Source of the DNA: Candidatus Colimonas fimequi
Lineage (GTDB): Bacteria; Bacillota; Clostridia; Peptostreptococcales; Anaerovoracaceae
NCBI GenBank assembly: GCA_018065295.1
Contig: JAGHTQ010000032.1
Coordinates: 1-5,944 of the forward strand
Length of the DNA: 5,944 nucleotides
Direction of reading: 5' to 3'
This document shows positions 1 to 5,505 of this stretch, piece after piece. The notes below the pieces were generated by a model. That model saw only the letters and a list, made by a program, of their open reading frames with translations. It searched no databases and was not told the origin of the DNA. Made by a program: the position numbers and the translations under genes. Numbering within the stretch: the first letter of the stretch is position 1; each line of letters starts with the position of its first letter.

Positions 1-35
1 ATACCTACATTATCCTACATGATTGTGTTAGGTAT
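1..35. repeat. Small inverted repeat at the window edge
   Basis: ATACCTA at 1-7 is the exact reverse complement of TAGGTAT at 29-35, with 21 nt between. Inside it, CCTACAT occurs twice (4-10 and 14-20), ten bases apart. The element lies 37 nt beyond the HD gene stop codon on the minus strand. It could be the start of a terminator or another structure that continues outside the window, but no T-run is visible and the edge cuts it. The rest of 1-71 shows nothing else I can support. Confidence 0.25.
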
Positions 36-71
36 GTGTTGGCTTCCTCATTTCCCTGGCTCTATCGCCAT

Positions 72-566
72 CTACCACTTGAATTGCTCGTCCATAGGAT
101 GACCTAATAACCTGACCAGACGGTCTTCCTGCTCCTTTCTCGTAGGCGCCGAACCGTACTGATAAAAATCAATGATATCCACGTCCTTGACCAGCTCGCT
201 AAGTGGATCCTGAATGAGTGCCTTACTGCTGTGGTTCTTCACGGCTGTGGCAATCTGCTGGATTTCATCCTCCGTGAAATACTCAAACCCGCGCAAAAAT
301 TCCTGCACCGGTTCAAACCCTCTCTCAGCATGGCCCTTCTGCTCGCCCGTAAGAATTCTTCCGTAGTCGTGGCAGGCACATGCCACTCCTCCAAGTATTG
401 GGTCGATGCCTCGCTCCAGGGCCATCATCATTCCAAGACGCGCGCAGCTGGCGCTGTGAATACGCTCCCAGTCTGCTGGCTGGTCCCTGCGTTCATCGGG
501 AATCTCTTCGTTATATTCTTTTATTACATGATGGAGTGCTCTAAGCACCTTCCAGACTCTGTTCAT
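72..566 (-). CDS. HD-domain metal-dependent phosphohydrolase, small stand-alone protein
   Basis: This 164-residue protein is a single HD domain with no fused partner. Visible metal-site residues, in order, are H37 (in ERIHSAS), the H66-D67 doublet (in CACHDYGR), H79 (in GHAERG), H112 (in NHSSK) and the acidic KDVDIID stretch, D128/D130. This is the H...HD...H...H...D layout of active HD phosphohydrolases, which usually hydrolyse phosphomonoesters or phosphodiesters of nucleotides. The substrate cannot be read from the sequence. No signal peptide or membrane segment is seen, so it should be cytoplasmic. The ATG start is supported by AGAGG at 574-578, 7 nt upstream. The gene lies 354 nt after panC, beyond a terminator, and has its own TATAAT box, so it is probably a separate transcription unit. 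The family call is firm; the specific function is unknown. Confidence 0.85.
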   Translation of the reverse strand: MNRVWKVLRALHHVIKEYNEEIPDERRDQPADWERIHSASCARLGMMMALERGIDPILGGVACACHDYGRILTGEQKGHAERGFEPVQEFLRGFEYFTEDEIQQIATAVKNHSSKALIQDPLSELVKDVDIIDFYQYGSAPTRKEQEDRLVRLLGHPMDEQFKW

Positions 567-617
567 TATAGCGCCTCTACCGTTTCAATTTCTCTTCAGC
601 AACCGGCTATCGTTACT

Positions 618-623
618 ATTATA
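618..623 (-). promoter_or_regulatory. Candidate -10 box of the HD gene promoter
   Basis: The minus strand reads a perfect TATAAT here, preceded by TG. It lies 51 nt before the HD gene ATG, which would give a 5' leader of about 45 nt containing the AGAGG ribosome binding site. No good -35 hexamer stands 16-18 nt upstream, so the promoter would depend on the strong -10 box or on an activator. It lies just downstream of the repeat cluster. Confidence 0.4.
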
Positions 624-660
624 CATCATTTCACCGAATTTGGGGTGTTCGCCTTAGCTG

Positions 661-712
661 TTTCACCCGTGCACCAGCCGCATGTGTTGCAACTACGGCT
701 TTACCGTTGAAG
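661..712 (+). repeat. Box repeat, copy 1 (forward)
   Basis: The copy has three boxes: TTTCACC (661-667), a 19-nt spacer, TTGCAA (687-692), a 10-nt spacer, and ACCGTTGAAG (703-712). Copy 2 on the other strand has the same boxes with identical spacer lengths, although the spacer bases differ. Copies 1 and 2 therefore form an imperfect long inverted repeat (661-798) in which 7, 6 and 10 bp can pair across equal-sized internal loops. I do not recognise the element. Confidence 0.65.
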
Positions 713-746
713 TACGGTTTCGCTTCCTAGAAAGTTTCTTCTTTTT

Positions 747-798
747 CTTCAACGGTCGTGACCTTTTTGCAAAAGTTCCCAGGCGCATGCCGGTGAAA
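747..798 (-). repeat. Box repeat, copy 2 (reverse)
   Basis: Read on the minus strand: TTTCACC (798-792), 19 nt, TTGCAA (772-767), 10 nt, ACCGTTGAAG (756-747). The box bases and spacing are identical to copy 1 and the orientation is opposite. Against copy 3 the two share 25 of 30 bases over the TTGCAA-to-GTTGAAG part (746-775 versus 831-860). Confidence 0.7.
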
Positions 799-831
799 TA
801 TCCGCAGAAAGCCGAATTAACGCTAAGTCTT

Positions 832-872
832 CTTCAACGGCCGCCACTATTTTGCAAAAGATACCGGTGAAA
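832..872 (-). repeat. Box repeat, copy 3 (reverse, shorter first spacer)
   Basis: Read on the minus strand: TTTCACC (872-866), only 8 nt, TTGCAA (857-852), 10 nt, GCCGTTGAAG (841-832). It has the same orientation as copy 2 and lacks 11 nt of the first spacer. It begins 7 nt after the T-run of the panC terminator. In one minus-strand frame, copies 2 and 3 give similar peptides (NFCKKVTTVEE and IFCKIVAAVEE), but stop codons and shifts argue against real coding. Confidence 0.65.
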
Positions 873-878
873 CGACCA

Positions 879-911
879 CAAAAACAGAGGAGATGCGATG
901 GCATCCCCTCT
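879..911 (-). terminator. Intrinsic terminator of the pan operon
   Basis: On the minus strand a hairpin begins 9 nt after the panC stop codon. GAGGGGATGC (910-901) pairs with GCATCTCCTC (896-887) around a 4-base loop CATC, with one G-U pair and a further A-U pair at the base (911/886). It is followed by GTTTTTG (885-879). A GC-rich stem plus a five-T run is the classic rho-independent form, so transcription from panC should stop here. Confidence 0.88.
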
Positions 912-920
912 TCATATCCA

Positions 921-1769
921 CTAAATTACAATTGTGAAATTATCAATGAGTCGAGTCTTGCCGAAGTATACAGCCAGAGCCACCAGATCGCCGTCCTTAA
1001 CTGTGTCAATTGGAAGCAAAGTTGTGCCGTCCACAATCTTCACGTAGTCAATTACTGCCATTGGTTCAGTCTGAATCATGTATTTCATCATTGTTTCGAT
1101 TTCTGCTACGCTGCGTGCGCCACCATCAATCATCTCCTGAGCAGCATCCATTGACTGGTGGAGAATAACTGCAGCCCCACGTTCCTCAGCACTCAGGTAT
1201 GCGTTACGGCTTGACTTGGCAAGGCCGTCAGCTTCTCTAACTGTAGGGCATCCTACGATTTCAAGATCGAAGTTAAGGTCTCGAACCATCTGACGAATAA
1301 TCGCCAGCTGCTGAGCATCCTTCTGACCGAAGAAGGCCTTGTCCGGTGCAACGATGTTAAAGAGCTTGCTTACAACTGTGCAAACACCTGCGAAATGACC
1401 AGGTCTTGATGCACCGCAAAGCTGATTAACGATATCAGTTGTAATTGATACCTGAATACCGAAACCTTCTGGATACACCTCCGCAACGGATGGGTAGAAT
1501 ACCATGTCGCATCCGTGTTCTTCAAGGATTTCACAGTCGCGCTCGAAGGTCCTAGGATACTTATCCAGGTCTTCGCCTGCTGCAAACTGTGTTGGGTTAA
1601 CGAAGATAGATGCAACAGTCTTGTCGCACTGTGCGTGTGAAGCATCCACAAGTGATGCATGACCTTCGTGAAGTGCACCCATTGTTGGGCAAAGTCCTAC
1701 AGTCAGACCTTCGCGTCTCCAAGCCTTAACATTGTCTCTAACTTCCTGAATTGTTCTTGCAATAATCAT
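921..1769 (-). CDS. panC: Pantothenate synthetase (pantoate--beta-alanine ligase)
   Basis: The enzyme joins pantoate and beta-alanine with ATP to give pantothenate, AMP and pyrophosphate, the last step before the coenzyme A pathway, in the cytoplasm. At 282 residues it has the usual family length. Signature motifs are all present: PTMGALHEGH (28-37, the HIGH-type nucleotide-binding motif), FVNPTQF (56-62), SRPGHFAGV (121-129, pantoate site), FGQKDAQQ (147-154), READGLAKSSRN (178-189, with the KSSRN form of the KMSKS-like loop) and GKTRLIDN (270-277). The ATG start is set by GGAGG at 1778-1782, 8 nt upstream, in the 15-nt gap after panB. It is the last gene of panG-panB-panC, followed at once by a terminator. 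Nothing suggests loss of activity. Confidence 0.97.
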   Translation of the reverse strand: MIIARTIQEVRDNVKAWRREGLTVGLCPTMGALHEGHASLVDASHAQCDKTVASIFVNPTQFAAGEDLDKYPRTFERDCEILEEHGCDMVFYPSVAEVYPEGFGIQVSITTDIVNQLCGASRPGHFAGVCTVVSKLFNIVAPDKAFFGQKDAQQLAIIRQMVRDLNFDLEIVGCPTVREADGLAKSSRNAYLSAEERGAAVILHQSMDAAQEMIDGGARSVAEIETMMKYMIQTEPMAVIDYVKIVDGTTLLPIDTVKDGDLVALAVYFGKTRLIDNFTIVI

Positions 1770-1784
1770 CGCATTTGCCTCCGA

Positions 1785-2612
1785 TTACTTCAGCTGTGCC
1801 ATTACCTCATCGTCAATCTTGTATGTATGTTCAGGTGCTGGGAAAGTACCAGCCTTAACTTCTTCGTCGTATGCCTTGAATCCGTTAACCATAGCTTCGC
1901 CAACCTGACCAAACTGCTTAACGAACTTAGGAACGAAATCATCAAACAGAGCAAGCATATCCTGCCATACCAGTACCTGACCGTCGCAACCAGCGCCAGC
2001 GCCGATACCAATTGTAGGGATATCCAGCTTCTCAGTGATCAGAGCTGCCAGCTTAGCTGGTACGCACTCCAGAACTACCATGAAAGCGCCAGCTTCCTGT
2101 ACAGCCAGTGCATCATTGATAATCTGCTGAGCCTTAACAGCGTCCTTACCCTGTACCTTGAATCCACCGTATGCGTTTACTGACTGTGGAGTCATACCGA
2201 TGTGTGCGCATACAGGAATACCTGCATCTGTAATAGCCTTTATCTGTTCGCAAACTGCAGCACCGCCTTCAAGCTTAACTGCGTTTCCGCCTGTTTCTTT
2301 AATAAGTCTGCCTGCATTAACCAGTGCATCGTATACTGATGTCTGATATGACATAAATGGCATATCCATTACTACAAATGTTTCCTTAACTCCTCTGCAA
2401 ACAGCCTTACCATGGTGGATCATGTCTTCCATAGTTACAGCCAGAGTGTCAGGATATCCCAGCATTGTCATGCCCAGTGAATCGCCTACCAGGATCATGT
2501 CAATTCCAGCCTTGTCAACCAGCTTAGCCGTAGAATAATCGTAGCATGTGAGCATTGAAATCTTCTCGCCTTCAGCCTTCTGCTTTAATAATGTAGCAAC
2601 AGTTCTCTTCAT
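1785..2612 (-). CDS. panB: 3-methyl-2-oxobutanoate hydroxymethyltransferase (ketopantoate hydroxymethyltransferase)
   Basis: PanB transfers a hydroxymethyl group from 5,10-methylene-tetrahydrofolate to 2-oxoisovalerate to form ketopantoate, the committed step of pantothenate synthesis. At 275 residues it is full length for this TIM-barrel enzyme. Visible motifs are LTCYDYSTAKL (21-31), VGDSLGM (42-48, D44 a metal ligand), MDMP (82-85, D83 a metal ligand), KLEGG (113-117, E115), HIGMTPQ (137-143), LECVP (181-185, E182 matching the catalytic glutamate) and IGIGAG (201-206). The ATG directly follows the panG TAA with no gap, and its ribosome binding site, AGAGAGG (2621-2627), lies inside the panG coding end. 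The two genes are therefore probably translationally coupled. Ligand roles come from known PanB structures by motif match. Confidence 0.97.
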   Translation of the reverse strand: MKRTVATLLKQKAEGEKISMLTCYDYSTAKLVDKAGIDMILVGDSLGMTMLGYPDTLAVTMEDMIHHGKAVCRGVKETFVVMDMPFMSYQTSVYDALVNAGRLIKETGGNAVKLEGGAAVCEQIKAITDAGIPVCAHIGMTPQSVNAYGGFKVQGKDAVKAQQIINDALAVQEAGAFMVVLECVPAKLAALITEKLDIPTIGIGAGAGCDGQVLVWQDMLALFDDFVPKFVKQFGQVGEAMVNGFKAYDEEVKAGTFPAPEHTYKIDDEVMAQLK

Positions 2613-3482
2613 TTAATTTTCCTCTCTTTCTTCAAGCAACTGGTACATCCCCGAATAATCTCTGTCCGGGTGACGTCTACTCGCCATGTCTGTCAGTCTG
2701 CTACTGAGCAGTCTGTAGACCTCTCTCTCCTCCAAAGCATCCACGTTCCCAAGTGCGTTAAGATGCTTCGCCACTGTTCCTGTGTCGTTTCTCTCGATAG
2801 GCCCTGTAAGACCATCAGTGGGTCCGACCTCAAGAACGTGTTCCACATTACCCCTAATCAGTGATGCCATCGCTACGCGCGCGTCATCACCCGTGAATCC
2901 GCATTTCTCCATGAGACTCATGCTCATGTCTATGATGCCGCAAACAAGATTACTTGAAACTACTGCCGCGCAGTGGTAAAGAGTCTTGTTCGCTCCATCG
3001 ATAATGCGAACCTGATTGCCAAGTGACCTTACCATATCAGCCACTTCTTCTATCCTCTCCGGTGCTCCTTCAAGGGTAAAAAAAACATCCGGAAGTTCCT
3101 TGTAAGTGTTGTACTTGTCACTTACTGCGAACAACGGATGGAGTGAATATCCTACGGCGCCAGTCTCTTCGATGCCAGGGAATGCATCCCCGCTTGTCAT
3201 GGCTCCGCTACAATGACATATTATTTTATCCTTGAGATCATAGTCCTTGATGCTAAGCCAAGTGTCCTTAATGATCCCGTCTGGAACAGTAATGAAAACT
3301 ACATCGCACTCCCTTATCAAAGCTTCAGCTGTCTCGTAACTGCAAGTATTTGTAAAGTGTGCCGCTTCATGCGACGTTTCCACGGGAATGCTGTAATAGC
3401 CCTTAACGGCTAAGTTCCCATCTGCAAAGTATTTGCCTAGACTGCAACCTACCTTGCCTGCTCCTATAAAACCTATATTCAT
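2613..3482 (-). CDS. panG: Rossmann-like/DUF2520 oxidoreductase, probable PanG-type ketopantoate reductase
   Basis: This 289-residue protein has an N-terminal Rossmann domain with GAGKVG (7-12) for NAD(P) and TVPDGII (65-71), then HCSGA (90-94) and LHPLFAV (114-120). The helical C-terminal domain follows, with K166, HCAAVVSSN (170-178) and LTGPIERNDTGTVAKHL (225-241). That pattern fits the Rossmann-like plus DUF2520 family, not classical PanE (ApbA). PanG, described in Francisella and reported to have counterparts in Clostridium difficile and Enterococcus, is an alternative ketopantoate reductase. Placement as first gene before panB and panC supports reduction of ketopantoate to pantoate, probably with NADPH. 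The ATG is preceded by a strong AGGAGGG (3488-3494) at 5 nt. The family call is firm; the reaction is inferred mostly from context and from memory of the PanG work. Confidence 0.82.
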   Translation of the reverse strand: MNIGFIGAGKVGCSLGKYFADGNLAVKGYYSIPVETSHEAAHFTNTCSYETAEALIRECDVVFITVPDGIIKDTWLSIKDYDLKDKIICHCSGAMTSGDAFPGIEETGAVGYSLHPLFAVSDKYNTYKELPDVFFTLEGAPERIEEVADMVRSLGNQVRIIDGANKTLYHCAAVVSSNLVCGIIDMSMSLMEKCGFTGDDARVAMASLIRGNVEHVLEVGPTDGLTGPIERNDTGTVAKHLNALGNVDALEEREVYRLLSSRLTDMASRRHPDRDYSGMYQLLEEREEN

Positions 3483-3658
3483 CCTATCCCTCCTTCTGCC
3501 TGCTTACCGGCCTTGCCGGCGGCAACTCGGGGGAGTCGATATCCTTTCGTCTTGTTCCTTACGGATATAAGCGGTGCAGTTTGCCTATGCCTGCACAGAT
3601 TAATGAATATGTCCTTGTAATTCCAATGGTATAGTTCCTCTATGAATACCACCCATCC
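3483..3658 (-). promoter_or_regulatory. Long hairpin-rich 5' leader of the pan operon
   Basis: If transcription starts near 3658, the panG transcript has about 175 untranslated nt. On the minus strand they contain successive small stems: GGTAT/ATACC (3650-3646 with 3632-3628), GTGCAG/CTGCAC (3596-3591 with 3579-3574, 11-nt loop), ATATCC/GGATAT (3568-3563 with 3544-3539, 18-nt loop), ACTC/GAGT around CCCC (3536-3525) and CCGGC/GCCGG around AAG (3519-3507). None hides the AGGAGGG site strongly, and no T-run follows a stem, so an attenuator is not obvious. I cannot match it to a known riboswitch. A pan-motif RNA is known upstream of panB in some Firmicutes, but I could not confirm it here. Confidence 0.4.
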
Positions 3659-3664
3659 GTGGAT

Positions 3665-3694
3665 ATAATACCACATCGCTCCGCCATTTGTTAA
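3665..3694 (-). promoter_or_regulatory. Predicted sigma-A promoter of the pan operon
   Basis: The minus strand shows TTAACA (3694-3689, 5 of 6 to TTGACA), an 18-nt spacer and TATTAT (3670-3665, 5 of 6 to TATAAT). The -10 box also carries the extended TGG just upstream. It sits 14 nt past the terminator of the acyl-CoA synthetase gene, which is where a new operon would need a promoter. Expected start of transcription is near 3658. Confidence 0.6.
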
Positions 3695-3708
3695 GTATTT
3701 TTGCACAC

Positions 3709-3734
3709 AAAAAGAGCGACATAATGTCGCTCTT
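3709..3734 (-). terminator. Intrinsic terminator of the acyl-CoA synthetase gene
   Basis: On the minus strand a perfect 10-bp stem, AAGAGCGACA (3734-3725) with TGTCGCTCTT (3721-3712), closes a 3-base loop TTA. It runs into five T residues (3713-3709), the first two of which are part of the stem. It starts 11 nt after the stop codon and separates this gene from the pan operon. Confidence 0.9.
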
Positions 3735-3745
3735 CTAATTGGGAT

Positions 3746-5380
3746 TTAGCCCTTATTCTGCATTTCAACCAGGTGTTCTGCGCCGTACTTCTTACGGAGT
3801 GCTGGCTTCTCGATCTTACCTGTTGCGTTTCTTGGAACCTCTGCGAAGATAACCTTCTTAGGTCTCTTGTATCTAGGCAGTTCCTTGCAGTATTCGTCGA
3901 TTTCTTCGCCTGTGCAGTGCATTCCTTCCTTAACGCTGATGATAGCACCAGTGATTTCGCCAAGTCTTCTGTCAGGCAGACCGATAACTGCAACGTCCTT
4001 AACCTTAGGATGAGCTGCCAGGAAGTTCTCAATCTGTACTGGATAGATGTTTTCACCACCACTGATGATAACGTCCTTCTTACGGTCTACCAGGAAGATG
4101 AATCCATCTTCGTCCATCATAGCCATGTCGCCAGTGTAGAGCCAACCGTCCTTAAGGCTAGCTGCAGTAGCTTCTGGGTCGTTGTAGTAGCAAGTCATAA
4201 CGCCAGGGCCCTTAACGATAAGTTCACCAACGTCACCCTGTGCAACTTCCTTACCTTCTTCATCAACGATCTTGCACTTCCATCTGTATCCTGGGATACC
4301 GATAGCGCCAACCTTGTGAACGTTCTCAATACCAAGATGTACGCATCCTGGACCAGTTGATTCACTAAGGCCATAGTTTGTATCGTAATCATGTTCTGGG
4401 AAGTAGTCCTTCCAATGGTTGATAAGTGATGGTGGTACTGGCTGTGCACCGATGTGCATGAGTCTCCACTGATCAAGCTTATAATCTTCCATCTTAACGT
4501 CGCCTCTATCAAGAGCATCCAAAATTTCCTGTGCCCAAGGTACCAGCAGCCATACCAGAGTACAGCCTTCAGTTGATACAGCATCCAGGATGATTTCTGG
4601 AGTAGTTCCCTTCAGGAGTACAGCCTTGCTGCCTGCGCATAAGCTGCCCATCCAGTGGAACTTAGCACCTGTATGATAAAGTGGTGGGATGCAAAGGAAC
4701 ACATCATCACGACCAGTAAGGTGGTGTTTCTGTTCCATCTGCGCTGCCTGTGTTAAACTCTCGTGGTTGTGAAGGATTGCCTTAGGGAATCCAGTTGTAC
4801 CTGATGAGAAGTAGATTGCTGCATCGTCTTCTTCTTCAAGTCTTACAAGTGGTGCAATACTTGAGCAGTCTGCTACCATTGCTCTATAGTCTTCTGCGAA
4901 TGTTGGACAACCATCGCCAACGTAAATCAGCAGTCTACCCTGGCTGATTTCATCTGCGATTGATTCCAGTCTACCGATGAATTCTGGTCCGAAGAACAGA
5001 ACGCTTACGTCTGCCAGATCCAGGCAATACTTGATTTCATCTGAGTCGAATCTGAAGTTGAAAAGAACTGCAATAGCACCAGTCTTCAAGATACCGAAGT
5101 AAATTGGAAGCCATTCGAGGCAGTTGAACATAAGGATTGCTACCTTCTCGCCCTTCTTAACGCCCATGTCGAGAAGCATGTTAGCAACTCTGTTTGCCTT
5201 CTCATCGAATACGCTCCAAGTAATTTCTCTTCTGTAAGGAACTGATGAAGTCTGCTGAACCAGGTCATATTCCTTCCATGTTGATCTCTTCTTCTCCTTA
5301 ACCAGTGGGTTAAGTTCTACGAGAGCCACTTCATCACCATATAATTTATGATTTCTTTCTAATAAATCTGTTACAGGCAT
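3746..5380 (-). CDS. AMP-forming acyl-CoA synthetase (class I adenylate-forming enzyme)
   Basis: This 544-residue ANL-superfamily enzyme activates a carboxylic acid with ATP to an acyl-adenylate and transfers it to CoA. The core motifs are complete: SSGTTGFPK (192-200, phosphate loop), YGLSES (336-341), GWLYTGD (412-418), DRKKD (432-436, the hinge region), GGENIYP (441-447) and NATGK (518-522, with K522 as the adenylation lysine). No carrier-protein or thioesterase domain follows, so it is a free-standing CoA ligase. The acid cannot be deduced; a medium- or long-chain fatty acid or an aromatic acid are both possible. The N-terminal part has an extra stretch (about 26-50) before the usual ITW...F-D-E-K-A-N block. 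The ATG is preceded by AGAGGGG (5388-5394) at 7 nt. It is a single-gene unit with its own terminator. No signal peptide or membrane segment is seen. Confidence 0.9.
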   Translation of the reverse strand: MPVTDLLERNHKLYGDEVALVELNPLVKEKKRSTWKEYDLVQQTSSVPYRREITWSVFDEKANRVANMLLDMGVKKGEKVAILMFNCLEWLPIYFGILKTGAIAVLFNFRFDSDEIKYCLDLADVSVLFFGPEFIGRLESIADEISQGRLLIYVGDGCPTFAEDYRAMVADCSSIAPLVRLEEEDDAAIYFSSGTTGFPKAILHNHESLTQAAQMEQKHHLTGRDDVFLCIPPLYHTGAKFHWMGSLCAGSKAVLLKGTTPEIILDAVSTEGCTLVWLLVPWAQEILDALDRGDVKMEDYKLDQWRLMHIGAQPVPPSLINHWKDYFPEHDYDTNYGLSESTGPGCVHLGIENVHKVGAIGIPGYRWKCKIVDEEGKEVAQGDVGELIVKGPGVMTCYYNDPEATAASLKDGWLYTGDMAMMDEDGFIFLVDRKKDVIISGGENIYPVQIENFLAAHPKVKDVAVIGLPDRRLGEITGAIISVKEGMHCTGEEIDEYCKELPRYKRPKKVIFAEVPRNATGKIEKPALRKKYGAEHLVEMQNKG

Positions 5381-5417
5381 TTGTCTTCCCCTCTTGTTTC
5401 TTATGATTTATGTTATA

Positions 5418-5447
5418 TGCGAGTCCTTAATATGCCACACACTCGCA
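5418..5447. repeat. Inverted repeat TGCGAGT-N16-ACTCGCA in the acyl-CoA synthetase leader
   Basis: Two perfect 7-bp arms (5418-5424 and 5441-5447) flank 16 nt. The element lies directly downstream of the predicted -10 box and about 40-65 nt before the ATG. It could be an operator for a repressor that blocks transcription start, or an RNA hairpin in the leader. It has no T-run, so it is not a terminator. It does not resemble the FapR or FadR consensus sites that I know. Confidence 0.4.
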
Positions 5448-5448
5448 A

Positions 5449-5478
5449 TTTATAGAATACCACAAAACATCTCGTAAA
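5449..5478 (-). promoter_or_regulatory. Candidate promoter of the acyl-CoA synthetase gene
   Basis: The minus strand shows TTTACG (5478-5473, 4 of 6 to TTGACA), an 18-nt spacer and TATAAA (5454-5449, 5 of 6 to TATAAT). An alternative -10, TATTCT with an extended TGG, overlaps it. The position, 69 nt before the ATG and after the Uma2 stop, is reasonable, but the match is moderate. Read-through from the Uma2 gene is also possible because no terminator is seen between them. Confidence 0.35.
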
Positions 5479-5505
5479 TCATTAAATCTATTGGAATTAT
5501 TGGGC

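Larger units (their letters stand above)
567..920. other. Non-coding gap between panC and the HD gene
   Basis: This 354-nt stretch holds the panC terminator (879-911), three copies of a box-structured repeat (661-712, 747-798, 832-872), a TATAAT promoter box for the HD gene (618-623) and its ribosome binding site (574-578). The short open frames here are interrupted, lack convincing ribosome binding sites and run through the repeats, so I treat the whole stretch as non-coding. Confidence 0.7.

Noticed and set aside
1..114. A plus-strand frame open from the window edge, giving a hydrophobic segment followed by a stop at 112-114
   Set aside because: It overlaps the end of the HD gene, shows no family match I trust, and cannot be judged without the sequence before position 1.
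629..667. TTTCACC also occurs at 629-635, 32 nt before copy 1, as a possible fourth repeat
   Set aside because: No TTGCAA or RCCGTTGAAG box follows at the expected distances, so a 7-base chance match is the simpler reading.
682..870. A short plus-strand open frame across the repeat cluster
   Set aside because: No ribosome binding site, low-complexity phenylalanine run, and it is built from repeat copies in both orientations.
3483..3545. Possible pairing of the CTCCCCC stretch in the leader with the panG ribosome binding site
   Set aside because: Only about four continuous base pairs form, too weak to claim a translational switch.
3479..3706. A 75-codon minus-strand open frame starting with GTG and overlapping the panG start by 4 nt (ATGA)
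   Set aside because: Its GTG start, and the next ATG, lie upstream of the predicted start of transcription. The -10 box falls inside the frame, no ribosome binding site is properly placed, and the codons (many ATA and AGG) look unlike the neighbours. The stems of the leader run through it. The 4-nt overlap is probably chance.
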